Assembly (NCBI GenBank): GCA_004794785.1 | Contig: SJOL01009574.1 | Location: 762,304 to 826,303, forward strand | From: Opisthorchis felineus | Taxonomy: Eukaryota; Platyhelminthes; Trematoda; Opisthorchiida; Opisthorchiidae | Reading direction: 5' to 3' | Length of the DNA stretch: 64,000 bases | Shown: one piece after another, positions 1-10,299 of the stretch | Layout of the letters: each line of letters begins with the position of its first letter | How positions within the stretch are numbered: the first letter of the stretch is position 1 | The notes under the pieces: generated by a model | Database searches by the model: none | Told to the model about the DNA's origin: nothing | Seen by the model: only the letters and a program-made list of their open reading frames with translations | Program-made: the position numbers and the translations under genes

Positions 1-1179
1 GTGAAGTCAACCAGCACACCCGTAATCCTGAATAGGATGTTGCGTCAGTGGTCGTTCTACGACTTCTGTGGTATAATCTTATTCCACTGGGTAAGTACAA
101 ACACTCAAACATAATCGTTGTCACGTGTTTTGTTACGAATCTGACACTCGCACCAGATCATGTGGAACAGGAAGCTTGATGGAACATTTGGTAGGACGTG
201 ATACGATGGGAGCACACAACGGAGACATCAAGAAATCGGATTGCAACTATTTCGGCTGTTGACTGAAACCGCAAACTGGCGAACCGAGAGGTGCTACGGA
301 GGAACTGGGTTTATTAACGTAAAGCCTCTATAAACAGCTGAGGCACCCTGTTGTGCACCTGTGGACAGGGACTGATTCAAGGCCGTCTATGCGCAAATCC
401 AAAAAGCGATTAACCACCACTGCCATCTGAAATGGGCTATCCGAAATATGCTACCTCTCAAAGCGAGGCCAGCTGTCACCAATCAGCCACGGTGGCGCAA
501 CAAGCTGGGGTCGAGATAGTCCGCATTTCCTCAGGAAGGAGTATGACCTTACCGGAAAAGAAGGTAGTTCTTCAATTCTGTTACTATAGTGATGTAACGT
601 TTATCAAAAAGGTTGAGCACGCAACTACTTTGTGGTACAGTAAGCATTGCGTCTGTAATTAATGACTAGAACCACCAGACAAGTTTACACTGGATAACAA
701 GGTGAACTTCAGTGACCTGAATACGCACGACAATTAAGTTAGGGGTATCTGAACTAGTTTAAGAATCAGCGAAACGCGAGTATTAGACACCTTCAAGATG
801 AAAAGCTACATTAGTAACTAAGTGAAAGGTTCCAGCAGGGCAACGGCTATAAAGACTGCGCAGTTGTCTATCATTTTTCCAGAGGAGTTCTTAAGACTTC
901 GGTTGAACGCATGACTTTGCAGTATTCATTTGAATGTACCGTTTGTAGAAATGAAATACTTGAAAGAGTATTACTCAACAGTTTTTACCACAGTACTCGT
1001 TCAGGTAAGTGCTCCTTGTAAACAGGTCAGTCGTCTGCAAGCTTGTTGGGGCGGACCGAAATGGTCACGCATTAAGTGTGTACACAAAACAAAATGTCCG
1101 AGTCTAAGAAAGATACCCCGAACTCGATCCGTGTTGCTCTAAATTGTGCTGCGGGAATCTTTCAAACGAACAATAAACC
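1..1179. other. no recognisable gene
   Basis: I see no domain, RNA gene or repeat shared with the rest of the window. Open frames are under 80 codons and resemble nothing I know. Probably intergenic or intronic DNA. Confidence 0.4.
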
Positions 1180-1400
1180 CAATAGTCTTCTTGAAGGAAC
1201 ATCCCTCTCACAAGGTTGAGCAAAGCTCTTTAACAGTCCACTACCGGTTCTTGGGGCTCATTAAGTAGGCACAGTCCCCGTGTTTCTGTCAATTTACTCG
1301 AACCCGGATTGTTTGAAATTCGCGAAATACATTCATTTACACACCATTTTGGCCTTTATGGAAGATTCAACGGAATTCCAGCTTAATCTGTCGTTTGCGG
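1180..1400 (-). repeat. decayed hammerhead-related repeat, copy 1
   Basis: This stretch aligns by eye with 16735-16950: both carry the block gtaggcacagtcccc, a degraded hammerhead-like segment before it, and similar sequence after it (an aattCACA/aattcgc tract, then a GAATTCCAGC/GAATCCCAGC block). On the minus strand the hammerhead-like part (about 1215-1275) reads TTAATGA where CTGATGA is expected and ACCGG where GACGAAAC is expected, so it should be inactive. It marks an interspersed repeat family with at least two copies here. Which element mobilised it is unclear. Confidence 0.5.
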
Positions 1401-1955
1401 TGTCATTCAGTTGATTGTTTCCCAAACTTTTTCGAAAGAAAAGATGCATTCTGACACAAATAGCCGAGCCATCATGGAAAAGGGCAAATGATCAATTCAT
1501 CGAAAGATCAACCACTTTTGGCGTTCTCCGTGAATGGTCTTCGGACGGAGTGGATGACTATATTTCGTCACACAAGCGAACTGATGCCATGAATCAGCTG
1601 CATAAATTTGACAGCATCCAATTGACGCCCGAAAAAGAGCTGGGCTTTTTATTGCTCGTTCAGTGTTCCTTCTGGCTACCGACTCCCCTTCAACGAGATC
1701 GCCTTTTCGCTATTCGAGCTACTTAACTACTGAAATGACCTCAATGGTACTACCCCGATCTAAATCATGACAGATTATGATCAGCTCTCTGGTCAATGCA
1801 ACATGTATCCTCCGCAGCGTCAGGGCTGACCAGCATACTTAGCGCATGTCAACGTGTTGTTGAGCAACAAATGACTGATAGAAGGGAAAAACAAACACAT
1901 CGTCAGTCGACAAATGAAATAGCGATACACAATGATGTGTGACACAGTACTCCAC
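1401..1955. other. no recognisable gene
   Basis: A 103-codon open frame (1415-1726, plus) matches no family I know and is within chance length for this window. Nothing else is seen. Confidence 0.35.
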
Positions 1956-1960
1956 CATAA

Positions 1961-1978
1961 TCATCATCATCATCATCA
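1961..1978 (+). repeat. (CAT)n tail of LINE A
   Basis: A trinucleotide run forming the 3' tail of the minus-strand LINE. The same tail type ends copy B (GAT repeats, 25711-25723) and copy C (25764-25776). Confidence 0.85.
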
Positions 1979-2107
1979 AGAGTATAACATCGGCGTTCGA
2001 CAATGGTGCTTCGCTGCCGTACTCAAAAGACTTATGATGAAGAAAAGAATAAAGGTGGATGGAGGAGGGACACAGGGCTCTAGCTCACCACAATCATTTC
2101 GAGGTGT

Positions 2108-2640
2108 CTACAAAACCAAACACTCATTCAGGCAGTCTGAATGGTAACTGACAACAAGAACGCCATTGACACCGATTAGCAGCCACATCTTGCAGCGCCT
2201 CCCATCGGGTACAATGAGGATCACACACAATCCCCATCCCAGAAAGTGAGTCGCACACAGACATTTCGAGATCACGTTCACACCCCTCTGCCAGATCAAA
2301 GGTTGACCACCTGCCACCACTACTCTGACTTGGGTATGGAAAACAGTACTTTCTTCGGCAAACGATGATTCCACATGCGCAAAACATGTCCTAACTACCA
2401 CAGCTTTTGGTGCTGAACACATTCTTCTACCGTGGAACAAACGAACACGCTTTCTAATTGTCTCATTGCGGATTCATCGGTACCAACTCACACGAACTAT
2501 GGTTTTGGGTCAACGTTCGTCGAAGGCCTGAAGAAGTCCTACCCATTCGCTCGGAATGGCCACGTCTCACAGTCGTGAAACAAAATGATCCTCACTGTAG
2601 CCTGATACACAGGCCCACTGAGACTCAGGGATATAGCGCT
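2108..2640 (-). pseudogene. LINE A: C-terminal region remnant
   Basis: The minus strand keeps [10 protein letters not shown] and [16 protein letters not shown] blocks that match the C-terminal part of the RTE protein in copy C, where [15 protein letters not shown] is seen. The frame is broken several times. It continues the reverse transcriptase remnant upstream and ends in the 3' untranslated part of the LINE. Confidence 0.7.
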
Positions 2641-3114
2641 TTAACACCATAGGTGTCTCATATTAGCAAACCCCACCCAGGCCTTAGATATTCGTGCACT
2701 GACCTCATCTGTCACACTTAAATCGGAACTAATACAACTTCCAAGATACGTAAAACGCTCCACAACTTCCAGTGCCTCTCCCTGGATTGTAAGTGGCGTG
2801 TTCAGTGACTGCATGTCCAGTAGCATGACCTTACACTTTGTGGGTGCAAAGTGCATACCAAAGGGCGGGAAGACTTTGGTCAGTTCATCCAAAAACACCT
2901 GAGCTTTCTCCTCCTCTTCGAAAGCCAGAACGATGTCTTCTGCATATTCCTTGTTGATAAGGTTTTCATCAGCAGCCATTTGAAGACCTTCCAGGGTTTG
3001 TCTCATTATCTCGCCCATCACAAAATTAAATAGGAATGGACAGGGGAGCCACTCGTGACGGACACAACTTTGTGTACGGAGGATTTGAAGAGCTCTCCGT
3101 ACACTCTCACACAC
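2641..3114 (-). pseudogene. LINE A: reverse transcriptase, central and C-terminal part
   Basis: A 157-codon open stretch. It carries the LFNFVMGEIMRQTLEGLQ block, then YAEDIVLAFEEEEKAQVF, where the catalytic YADD box reads YAED, then FGMHFAPTKCKVMLLD and ERFTYLGSCISSD. The second Asp of the box is kept and the first is Glu, which should destroy activity. The upstream part of the domain is separated from it by the SINE at 3144-3326. The same order is seen in copies B and C. Confidence 0.85.
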
Positions 3115-3143
3115 CGGGAAATATGAGAATAAAGTAAAAATAA

Positions 3144-3326
3144 CTGTTCAGCTGTAACACTTTTTGGTGCCTAACTGCCGTGCCACCCGAAGGAAGCACG
3201 AGGGCTGGGATACTGCCACGTTACCCATGCCTAGACCGGAGAAGTCGAGATGCAGAGGTACGGTTCGAACCACGGACCTTTCGGTCAGTAAATCCGAGCT
3301 CTAACCACTGAGCCATCTCACACCGC
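3144..3326 (-). mobile_element. tRNA-derived SINE S1, inside LINE A
   Basis: Read on the minus strand it begins like a tRNA: box A GATGGCTCAGTGG, box B GGTTCGAACC, then a body ending GTGTTACAGCTGAAC. Flanks repeat TATGAGAAT (plus strand 3122-3130 and 3329-3337), the remnant of a target-site duplication. It shares with S8 (24362-24563) three bases not seen in S4 and S6: GCATC for GCCTC, CTTCTCC for CTTCCCC, and GGCACG for GGCATG. It sits at the same position of the LINE as S8. Confidence 0.9.
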
Positions 3327-3344
3327 AAGTATGAGAATCAAAAG

Positions 3345-4417
3345 AATTTATTATGTTCACACATTTTCGGGACATCCCTTGCTGTGTAAGCGTGTTGAGG
3401 AGAACGGACGGACCTCGGAAATCCATGATTACTAAGATTGTGGATAATTTCTACGTATGGTCTTGTTTTAGTACCTAACGGAGCGTGAATATTTGGTCGA
3501 CGCAACCCGGAATCCCGCTTGCTGCTCTCGAGTCAGTGCTTCACAAGTCATCATAAAGTGCTGAAGGAAGAGGACGCCAAGAATCTCGTTACGACTGAAG
3601 TCAAGCTGGTCATCCGGAGATTACATCACTCACTACGAGCCTTTTTTAAAGTAAGGGCATATCACCGATTCTCTGCGGTTGTCGGGGGCAATTTCCTTTC
3701 CCTAGATGCAGGCAAACGAATCAGACAAGTGCTGACTGGGGACTATGATCCCAGCTTTGAACAATGCGAGTGGGAGGTCATTCGGAGCAGGAGCTCGGCG
3801 GCTCTTGAGAGAACATATGCAGTCAAACCTCCGAGGCCACAAGGGTTGCAGGTTCACCGTCTAGGGTTCTGGTGTAGTTTCAATATCCAACAGAGTGGCA
3901 GGGGTGGCCACGAGAATTGTTGTTCAGTGTCCAGTGGTTATGACGTCCTTCTCTACTGAAGTAGCCGCGACACTTCGATCCTTGGGGGTTTCGCTCATAG
4001 ATGGTTACCGGCGACCGGTCACACGGATCAACTAAAATAATCTTCGGTCATTTACGGCTTCGGAACCTCTTTTATTCCCTTGGCCTTCCGTGGCCATCGG
4101 GCTTCACGGTCTGGGCGAACGCTTACTTTCACTTGACGTTTAATGATTTGTCGGACCAAATTGTGTTCGGGGGCGGTGTAACATTCCTCCGAAATTCAAG
4201 CAGTTCCACTATTCCGTCTGATATCCAGTGCTTGAGCCGGCCTGTTAAGGCTGCGCCACTGGCAGAATGCTCGGCATTCATTATCATCATCATCAGTGTT
4301 GACACTGATGCATCACAATGCTCGGCATTGTGGAAAGATGTGGCGATTTCGCTCCAGCATAATCGTCATCGGATGGTGGAGCAGTTGGAAGGGAGTCGAG
4401 GAGACGGTTTTGATAAA
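3345..4417 (-). pseudogene. LINE A: linker and N-terminal reverse transcriptase remnant
   Basis: This DNA aligns with 23640-24340 of copy B in the opposite orientation. Both copies show the same mirror-strand translation (for example the EEDAKNLVTTEVKLVIRR / EADSKNFATTEVKLILRK pair), so the homology is clear, but the sense frame is badly broken. It links the endonuclease to the reverse transcriptase core. A tiny insertion (4279-4316) interrupts it. Confidence 0.7.
4279..4316 (-). mobile_element. 38-bp truncated LINE 3' end with 13-bp target-site duplication
   Basis: The 38-bp insert is bracketed by perfect copies of AATGCTCGGCATT (4266-4278 and 4317-4329). Read on the minus strand it is the very 3' end of the RTE LINE: a hairpin (CATCAGTGT, loop CA, ACACTGATG) followed by a GAT-type tail. 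It looks like an extremely 5'-truncated retrotransposition event into LINE A. Confidence 0.75.
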
Positions 4418-4849
4418 TTAGTCTAACTTCTGGATCTGCCAGTCTCTTAGTTGCTGAGCGATTTTCCGAAACTTACACGACCCGAGAAAACGAGGTGAGA
4501 AGCGACTCCGGGTAAGCGCGTGGTCGGAATCCACAAAAGTGCTCCAGAACGAGCCATCGCTAACTGATGACGATGTGGTCAATTTGGGCTCGTCAGTGGC
4601 ACAGCGTAGGAGGACATCATGTGGCCAGACGACTTCGCCTATTTCGGAAGTTAGTCTTGCAAAAAAAAACCGCCTGCGGTCGGCACACAGCTGAAGCAAC
4701 CGTTCGTCATTGTCCGTACGTACCGAGTTCAATTCATATCGACCACCCAATTGAGTCTCAGATGCGCTAAGCCTGACCATTTGCGCATACAGATCGTCAA
4801 CAAACACAACGAGATCTGAGCTTTTAACTCGCAGTAACAGGGCATTCAA
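4418..4849 (-). pseudogene. LINE A: C-terminal half of AP-type endonuclease
   Basis: A 143-codon open stretch. It aligns with copy B 23258-23640: the ASETQLGGRYELNSVRTD block (GRYGLDSVRTD in B), the VVWPHDVLLR block, and FVDSDHALTRSRFS, which holds the SDH triad typical of the C-terminal end of these endonucleases. The N-terminal half is missing because of the deletion near 4870. Confidence 0.85.
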
Positions 4850-4932
4850 GGCGTCATAAAACTTTTCCTTGGGATACTGCCACGGCGCTCACACCTAGAC
4901 AGGAAGACGATTAGCGTGGTCGACCAAAGGCT

Positions 4933-5181
4933 TTGGCCCAAAAACCTGACCGCAATGCAGCGGTGTCTGGCGGGAAATGCAGGTGCATTACCATTTTTAA
5001 AGAACAATTCGCCACACATGCTCCAACCCTTAAACTGGAGGGCCAGGGGTCTGCGTTAGTCAGATCTCTACTCATTGACCAACCTAGTATGAGAGGCTCT
5101 GTGAGTGTCGTACGGAAGCCACCCAATTTAGCTCAACCGGTTACGGAGGCAGACAAGCCGTCACTCCACGGTAAGGTCTAG
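4933..5181 (+). other. open frame antisense to the LINE 5' region, copy A
   Basis: An 82-codon frame antisense to LINE A. Its counterpart in copy B (22492-22238) is also open, over 84 codons, with about two thirds identical residues and almost no length change; shared blocks include ITIFKEQFATH and LEGQGS. No domain is recognised. It may be chance persistence of a stop-poor strand, or a conserved small reading frame in the LINE 5' region. Confidence 0.4.
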
Positions 5182-6654
5182 TCTCTTTGTGCGGGCAGTA
5201 AAATACTATGAACGTGATATCGCTGAACACACCTGAGGTTGGCCACAGGTGAAACAAGGGTTGAACAGTTTGGTTCTCGCGTCCGGTAGCTATGTGAATA
5301 ACATCGTGAAGCTTCTCTTGGACGGCCCGGGTTCGAGTCTGTGTGTGACTTGCAGCTAGCTATCGGCCCTATTCTTGAAATGTGGTATAGTTAATGTTTT
5401 ATTGATAAAGATGTGAAAACATACTCTGATTCCACCCACGCAAATGTTAACAAGGCCAAGGAAGAATCAAGCTGCTTAGAACGGTCGAAGCGATTGCAGA
5501 CCACAGATATAAATCAGGTCTAAGTTTTCAGAACAAACAGGTAATGTATCCAGCTTGGTCTACTGAAAATCGTCCGCCTTGCAAACCTAGCTAACCCCAG
5601 CCATTCTCAGATCAGAGCAACATTGTGGTCTGCTTGACTACACCAACACTTTGTCCCCCTCACCTATGGATGTTTCGTTTGATCTGACCGCTACGCTTGT
5701 ATGTCGTTTTGTATTGATTGGTCTGCCATTTTCTACAGTTGAAAAAGTGATGTAAACCAGGTGCTGGTTTACGAAAAAAATTGCACTTTTTCAAATAGGT
5801 TGAAAGTAACAAATGAGACAGAGTACTGGTAGCCACGGCAGAACTTAACCTTAGGTAGACTGAGGTTTTATTGAAGTTAAACGGAAACTGTTGCAGAGCT
5901 ATAAAAGTAGTTTAAGTGCTGCGTGTGGAAATCGCTGGCGGTGGAAAATATCCGATATTTCTCCCTCCTTATTACAACGACCTCTCCAATAGGAGCCGAT
6001 TAGATTAGCTTTTTTGAGGTCCTGATCGAGCAGTACAATATTATCGGGCTGAATCACGCGACACATGTACATCAAACATAAACCTCCAGCTTCGTGAGTT
6101 TAACGAGTGGTGGTCATTCCTACTCAGAGTTATCGGTTGGGGATGATGGAGTTGCAATAGGCGGGATACAAGCTTCTCTCTTATCTGCGAATCTTTATCA
6201 TGTTAACCATGCAAATAGGATGAAAATTGTTGTTAGGGAGTTCGGCCGGTTTAAGAGATGACGGATATCGCAGAAGCAACCACAGAAAACGAAGGTGGCC
6301 GCACAACGCATGATAACAAAACGACGTAAGGCTGTACATGAGAAGTTCGCCAGGCTTCACAAGTAGAACAAAGTGGCTAAGATAGTTCACTAGGACTTCA
6401 CTGTGACCGGTTCGCACCCAATATGTTCGTACATGTGCGGTTACCTCAGCATATGCTGCAGTACAAACAGTTGGTCTTTGTTATTTCATTTATTTTTCAA
6501 TAAGCTGCATTATATAGTAAAACCTCCCTACAGCAGGCTCTGGCCGGACCAATCGATGAATACTGTAACCCGGTGATGGTCTGTAAATTGAAATGTATTT
6601 ACGTCCATTCGTCAATTTTAGAAGAGGGGCGGGTAGTTGTGGACAAACTTAAAC
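5182..6654. other. no recognisable gene
   Basis: Apart from a tRNA-like patch near 5281-5350 nothing is recognised. Longest open frame 78 codons (6417-6181, minus), unlike any family I know. Confidence 0.35.
5281..5350 (+). repeat. possible tRNA-derived SINE fragment
   Basis: GGTTCGAGTC-like box B at about 5329-5339 (cccgggttcgagtct) follows a poor box A-like stretch. Only the B box is convincing, so this may be a SINE remnant of another family than S1-S8. Confidence 0.3.
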
Positions 6655-6839
6655 TGTTGTTTAGCTGTAAAACCCTTTCGGCGCCTAGCTGCCATGCCAA
6701 CCAAAGGAAGCACGAGAGTTGAGATACTGCCAGGTTACCCAAGCCTAGACAGGGGAATTCGAGAGGAAGAAGTCCGGTTCGAACCAAGGACCTTCCGGCC
6801 AGTAAATTAGCGCTCTAATCACTGAGCCATATCGCCCCT
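6655..6839 (-). mobile_element. tRNA-derived SINE S2
   Basis: Full-length member on the minus strand: box A region GATATGGCTCAGTG, box B GGTTCGAACC, and the 3' body with CGCCGAAAGGGTTTTACAGC. I could not see a clear target-site duplication. Confidence 0.88.
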
Positions 6840-6962
6840 GTCATTAGTATCAGAATGGAGAAAATTTATAAATAAACATCATGATAGGAGTCTGACGGGA
6901 CTGACCAAAAGTGACCATTGCAGAGATAACCGTTGAAGATGTGTATTCTTGATGGTATTCAC

Positions 6963-6985
6963 TTAGCCGCAGAGAATGCGGCTAA
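6963..6985. other. perfect 9-bp hairpin
   Basis: TTAGCCGCA and TGCGGCTAA form a perfect stem around the loop GAGAA. No T-run or gene context gives it a role. Confidence 0.45.
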
Positions 6986-8619
6986 TGCGACGTGAAGTGA
7001 TGTCCGGTGGAATTTGGTTATCGCATTCTGAAGCCCAACAGACTGGAAACCCCTGACAGTTCAAATTTGGTAGAGAATCATGAGTTGCTCTGATCGGGTT
7101 TGAAAGGTATTATTTAGATCTACTGTGCTCCTTGTGTGCCAATCCAGTCAATTCACTTATGGCTTTTCCCAGTGTTCATTTTTTTGCGATTATTTACCGT
7201 GTAACACGCTTCCCGTTATTTCCAGACGATCACCATAGCCCAGGATTTTCTCCAACGATTCACAGATAGCAGAAAAACAAACATGTCTGAACCCTTAAAT
7301 GGTATCAGGAACAAGTCAAAATTTGGGTCCCCTGCTATAAATGATAGCCACGGAATGCCTGGGCAAAGCCACCAGGATTCGCGATCGACCGCACCTGACT
7401 GCGGGAACTGCACGCACAGGGTGTGCATTAACATGCACGAAACAAAGCGATAGGCACGTGCACGATCGATTCACAGCGCTAGACTGGAATCAGCTGTTGG
7501 TCATGTGATGGTCACAGTGAACACAGTGCAGTGACGCGGATCGATTTTTCGAAAGCACACTGAAACGGAATGGCACTTCGTCTAGTGTGTGAGCACATTC
7601 AAGCGACTAATGTGGCTATATCACAATGGGTTTAAACGGCTCCAATGATACCAAAAGAAACCAGTTTCTAATAAAAAAGGTAGTGACGTAGAATCAGAAT
7701 AGTTCATCTGTAGCAACAGGAACTGCCTATGGCGACTGTTGTCGAAAACGATGGCTGAGTGTTGAATCTGACATTTAACAAAAGGTCCCAACGGCGGTAC
7801 AGAACCTAACAGTTCATCCACAAAACGATTTTTCGGACGTCCTGTTGCAGAAGTTCCTCAGAGGAAGAAACCTAGGGTAGTGGATATATTTCATACACAT
7901 ATTCGCCGAAGAATGCACAAAGGCTGCCAACCACAAGTAAACACATGGTAGTGGGTTGCAAATACATGTGGTTTTGAGCGTTTTTATCGCTGATCCGACT
8001 CACTGAATACCTACCGCGGCCTCGTCATACCGGAAAACAGTTTTGGGGCGTATCAAGGGTATTCCACCCCGAGCCAGTGCGCACTTTCTCATCGGGCCTT
8101 CTGACTACACCAACTAAGATCACATGCGTTTCCAAGGTAACCAGATTGCCTCTCAAAATCGCTCACTCAAATCTATGTAGCCAGCACCTAAGGTTCATCT
8201 TGATATGCCCAAACGCTCATCGATTGCACTGCTTGCCACACGCCTATGACTTGCCAAGCCAGTCAACACGACGCAGGTCAGTGCCTCAAAAAAACGATAA
8301 GTTGTTGAGCAGCTAAGGAAAGCAATAAGTTGTGCTACGTGATTGACTGGGAAAACTGGAGTTGGTAACAACATGTAACAAAAGCATGTAGTTGACCGGT
8401 GCAAACTTTCGATGGAAAAACACAAATTATCTCAGATGTTCAAAGACCTCTGCCAAGTTGGCAGATAGGCCATTGACAAATAGACCCGATACAAACACAA
8501 CCTCGGTTCTCATGGACACGGTAGCAATAGTCCGAACGTGCGTGTTTTTGGCGAATGGTGTAGGTGTTCCCCTTTTGGAGCGGTCTCTGCTAGGAGTAAA
8601 GATAAACACTCGTATTTTG

Positions 8620-8646
8620 TCCGTGTCGTCTAGTGGTCAGGCCTAC
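8620..8646 (+). repeat. tRNA 5'-half-like fragment
   Basis: TCCGTGTCGTCTAGTGGTCA resembles the 5' half with box A of tRNA-Glu/Asp. No matching box B or acceptor stem follows, so it is not a tRNA gene. Confidence 0.35.
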
Positions 8647-9216
8647 CCACAACAAATTCCAACAGACTATCATTCCTAAGCGCCTATCACCTGACAATAT
8701 TGGTTCGTCCCAATGGAAGTCCAGAATGAATGTATATATGTGCGTGCAAGGTTCCAGACATTTGAGGGGCTGAGCGAAACTATGCCAATCATCATTGTTC
8801 CAAACAATCCCCCTGGATCAACGGACGTCAATGAAAATAGGAGTGAAAATAAATCAGGGTCACCGCGAGAGCCTGTTCTAACAATCGATTTGTCGGGCGT
8901 ACACTCGTTAATAAATTTCTACTTCTGGCAATGCAGACCAATTGGACTTCTCTCACGGAACACGACCACTTCTGCAGACACTCCACCCCCGCTTAATCAT
9001 CAAAACAATTTCATCAAAAAAAAAACACCACGGTAACCTCCAGACCTGTAACCAGGTAAGATTTTACAGAACTATTAGACATTGTACTTGGGACAGCTAT
9101 TCGATTCTTGGGTCATTGAATATTGGACCAGGATAGCAAACCTATTCCCATTATCAAAATGCATCCCTACATTATACATACATGGGTTTGCAACCACATA
9201 CAATTGTCAGAATTGT

Positions 9217-9469
9217 TCAGAAGCATCTATGGTGCTGATTGACTGAGAAGTCCTGACAGACGGATTAGTCGATCGATACAGTCAAGAGGTGCTGGAGCAA
9301 CCAGTCATATCGCTCTAGAGTCGTCTGTTCAGATTTGATAAGTTAGATTCAGCATGCGTTGGTGGAGTCCGAGATTCAAATCCCAGCACAGTTGGATGTG
9401 TGCGCTGCTGATGAGCTCTAATAAGAGCGAAGCTCGAGTCCAGTGTTCTTCTGATTTAGTGCAGACTTA
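9217..9469 (+). mobile_element. SINE with hammerhead ribozyme
   Basis: A 253-bp block flanked by 10-bp direct repeats TCAGAATTGT (9207-9216, 9470-9479). It contains a tRNA-type box B (GATTCAAATCC, 9373-9383) followed by a hammerhead fold (9402-9446). This order, Pol III promoter then hammerhead, is that of the schistosome Smα family. Box A is too decayed to place. Confidence 0.65.
9402..9446 (+). ncRNA. type I hammerhead ribozyme
   Basis: All conserved parts are present in order. Stem I: 9402-9407 pairs with 9441-9446 (6 pairs, two G-U). Core CTGATGA at 9408-9414. Stem II: GCTCT/AGAGC around loop AATA (9415-9428). GAA at 9429-9431. Stem III: GCTC/GAGT (9432-9439) with almost no loop, as in Smα. 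Cleavage would follow C9440 (GUC site). The one deviation is position 15.1, G instead of A, giving a G-U pair where A-U is nearly invariant, so activity may be reduced. Confidence 0.7.
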
Positions 9470-9611
9470 TCAGAATTGTCGTGTCCGGAAAGGAGTAGGA
9501 CTTTTGAGACGACTGTGATGTGGATGCAAATTCTACGAAACCCACAACCACATACGACCAAAAAAGAGGGGGTAGTAGATTGGCATTCCCTCTCCATTAT
9601 GGTATCGGGAA

Positions 9612-9670
9612 AGTGCTTCTTTCTGGTGGCATGGCAGCTAGGCGCCGAAAGGGTGCTACAGCTGAACGAT
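9612..9670 (+). mobile_element. SINE S3, 3' fragment
   Basis: Only the 3' body of the tRNA-derived SINE is present: GGTGGCATGGCAGCTAGGCG, then GGGTGCTACAGCTGAACGAT. The tRNA-like half is missing, as expected from 5' truncation. Confidence 0.8.
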
Positions 9671-10085
9671 CTAAGAGCAAGTTTATTGCAAAAAATTCTT
9701 AATCACCGTATAAAAACTGATAGGAACGAACAGGGTGACGGAACAGAACTGAGTCGAAACAAAACCCTTATTTTTCACCTGATTTCGGTTTGAGTAGGTA
9801 AATCCACGCAGTGAAGGGAACTAACATTGCCTACCCTGAATTCGATTTGAGGAGTTCTGCTGGAGAATTACTAACGCATGGAAGACCTTCGTCTGTCTCT
9901 TCGGTTTTCCTATCATCTGGTGTTTTCCAGACCAAGCACTCGCAGATAGGATGAAATGCACAACATGCACACAGCTGGTATTCGCAGACTGTTCTCTAGC
10001 CCATGTACACTGTAAGACAAGGCAGTCAGTCGCGTGTATGGTTCTTTTCTAATCTAAGACAGTAGTACACTATCTACACAGTAAG
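9671..10085. other. no recognisable gene
   Basis: Nothing recognised between two SINE sequences. Confidence 0.35.
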
Positions 10086-10098
10086 GTTATTCTCATTA

Positions 10099-10286
10099 AA
10101 AAATTGTACAGCTGTAACACCCATTTGGTGCCTAGCTGCCATGCCACCTGAAGGAAGTACGAGGGCTGGGATACTGCCAGGTTGCCCAAGACTAGGCAGG
10201 GGAAGTCGAGAGGCAGAGGTCGGGTTCGAACCACGGAACTTCTGGTCAGTAAATTCGCGCTCTAACCACTGAGCCATCTCGCCCCC
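10099..10286 (-). mobile_element. tRNA-derived SINE S4 with 13-bp target-site duplication
   Basis: Full length, minus strand: GATGGCTCAGTGG box A, GGTTCGAACC box B, body ending in GTGTTACAGCTGTAC. Perfect direct repeats GTTATTCTCATTA at 10086-10098 and 10287-10299 fix both ends. It is among the best preserved copies and serves as reference for the family. Confidence 0.93.
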
Positions 10287-10299
10287 GTTATTCTCATTA

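Larger units (their letters stand above)
1956..5181 (-). mobile_element. RTE-type LINE, copy A (decayed)
   Basis: A non-LTR retrotransposon on the minus strand: 5' region (5181 to about 4870), AP-type endonuclease (4849-4418), linker and reverse transcriptase (about 4400-2641), C-terminal region (2640-2108), and a 3' end closing on a trinucleotide tail, (CAT)n on the plus strand at 1961-1978. Compared with copy B it has lost about 700 bp between the 5' region and the C-terminal half of the endonuclease; the joint is near 4870. Frameshifts, stops and a mutated catalytic motif make it non-functional. A SINE (3144-3326) sits in the reverse transcriptase gene at the same place as in copy B. The single protein with endonuclease before reverse transcriptase and the short-repeat tail fit the RTE clade. 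Confidence 0.85.
6840..9216. other. no recognisable gene
   Basis: No coding or mobile-element homology is seen. It holds a perfect small hairpin (6963-6985) and a tRNA-5'-half-like stretch (8620-8646). Open frames up to 107 codons (8713-9036, plus) look random. Confidence 0.35.

Noticed and set aside
1961..1978. CRISPR or satellite array
   Set aside because: A short trinucleotide run that is the tail of a LINE; no arrays of spaced repeats exist in the window.
3519..3959. 146-codon open frame on the plus strand
   Set aside because: It is the mirror strand of the LINE A linker; the same mirror frame appears in copy B (24143-23955). Not a gene.
6963..6985. transcription terminator or miRNA hairpin
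   Set aside because: The stem is only 9 bp, without a U-run, and too short for a miRNA precursor.
8620..8646. tRNA-Glu/Asp gene
   Set aside because: Only a 5' half with box A; no anticodon stem, box B or acceptor stem closure.
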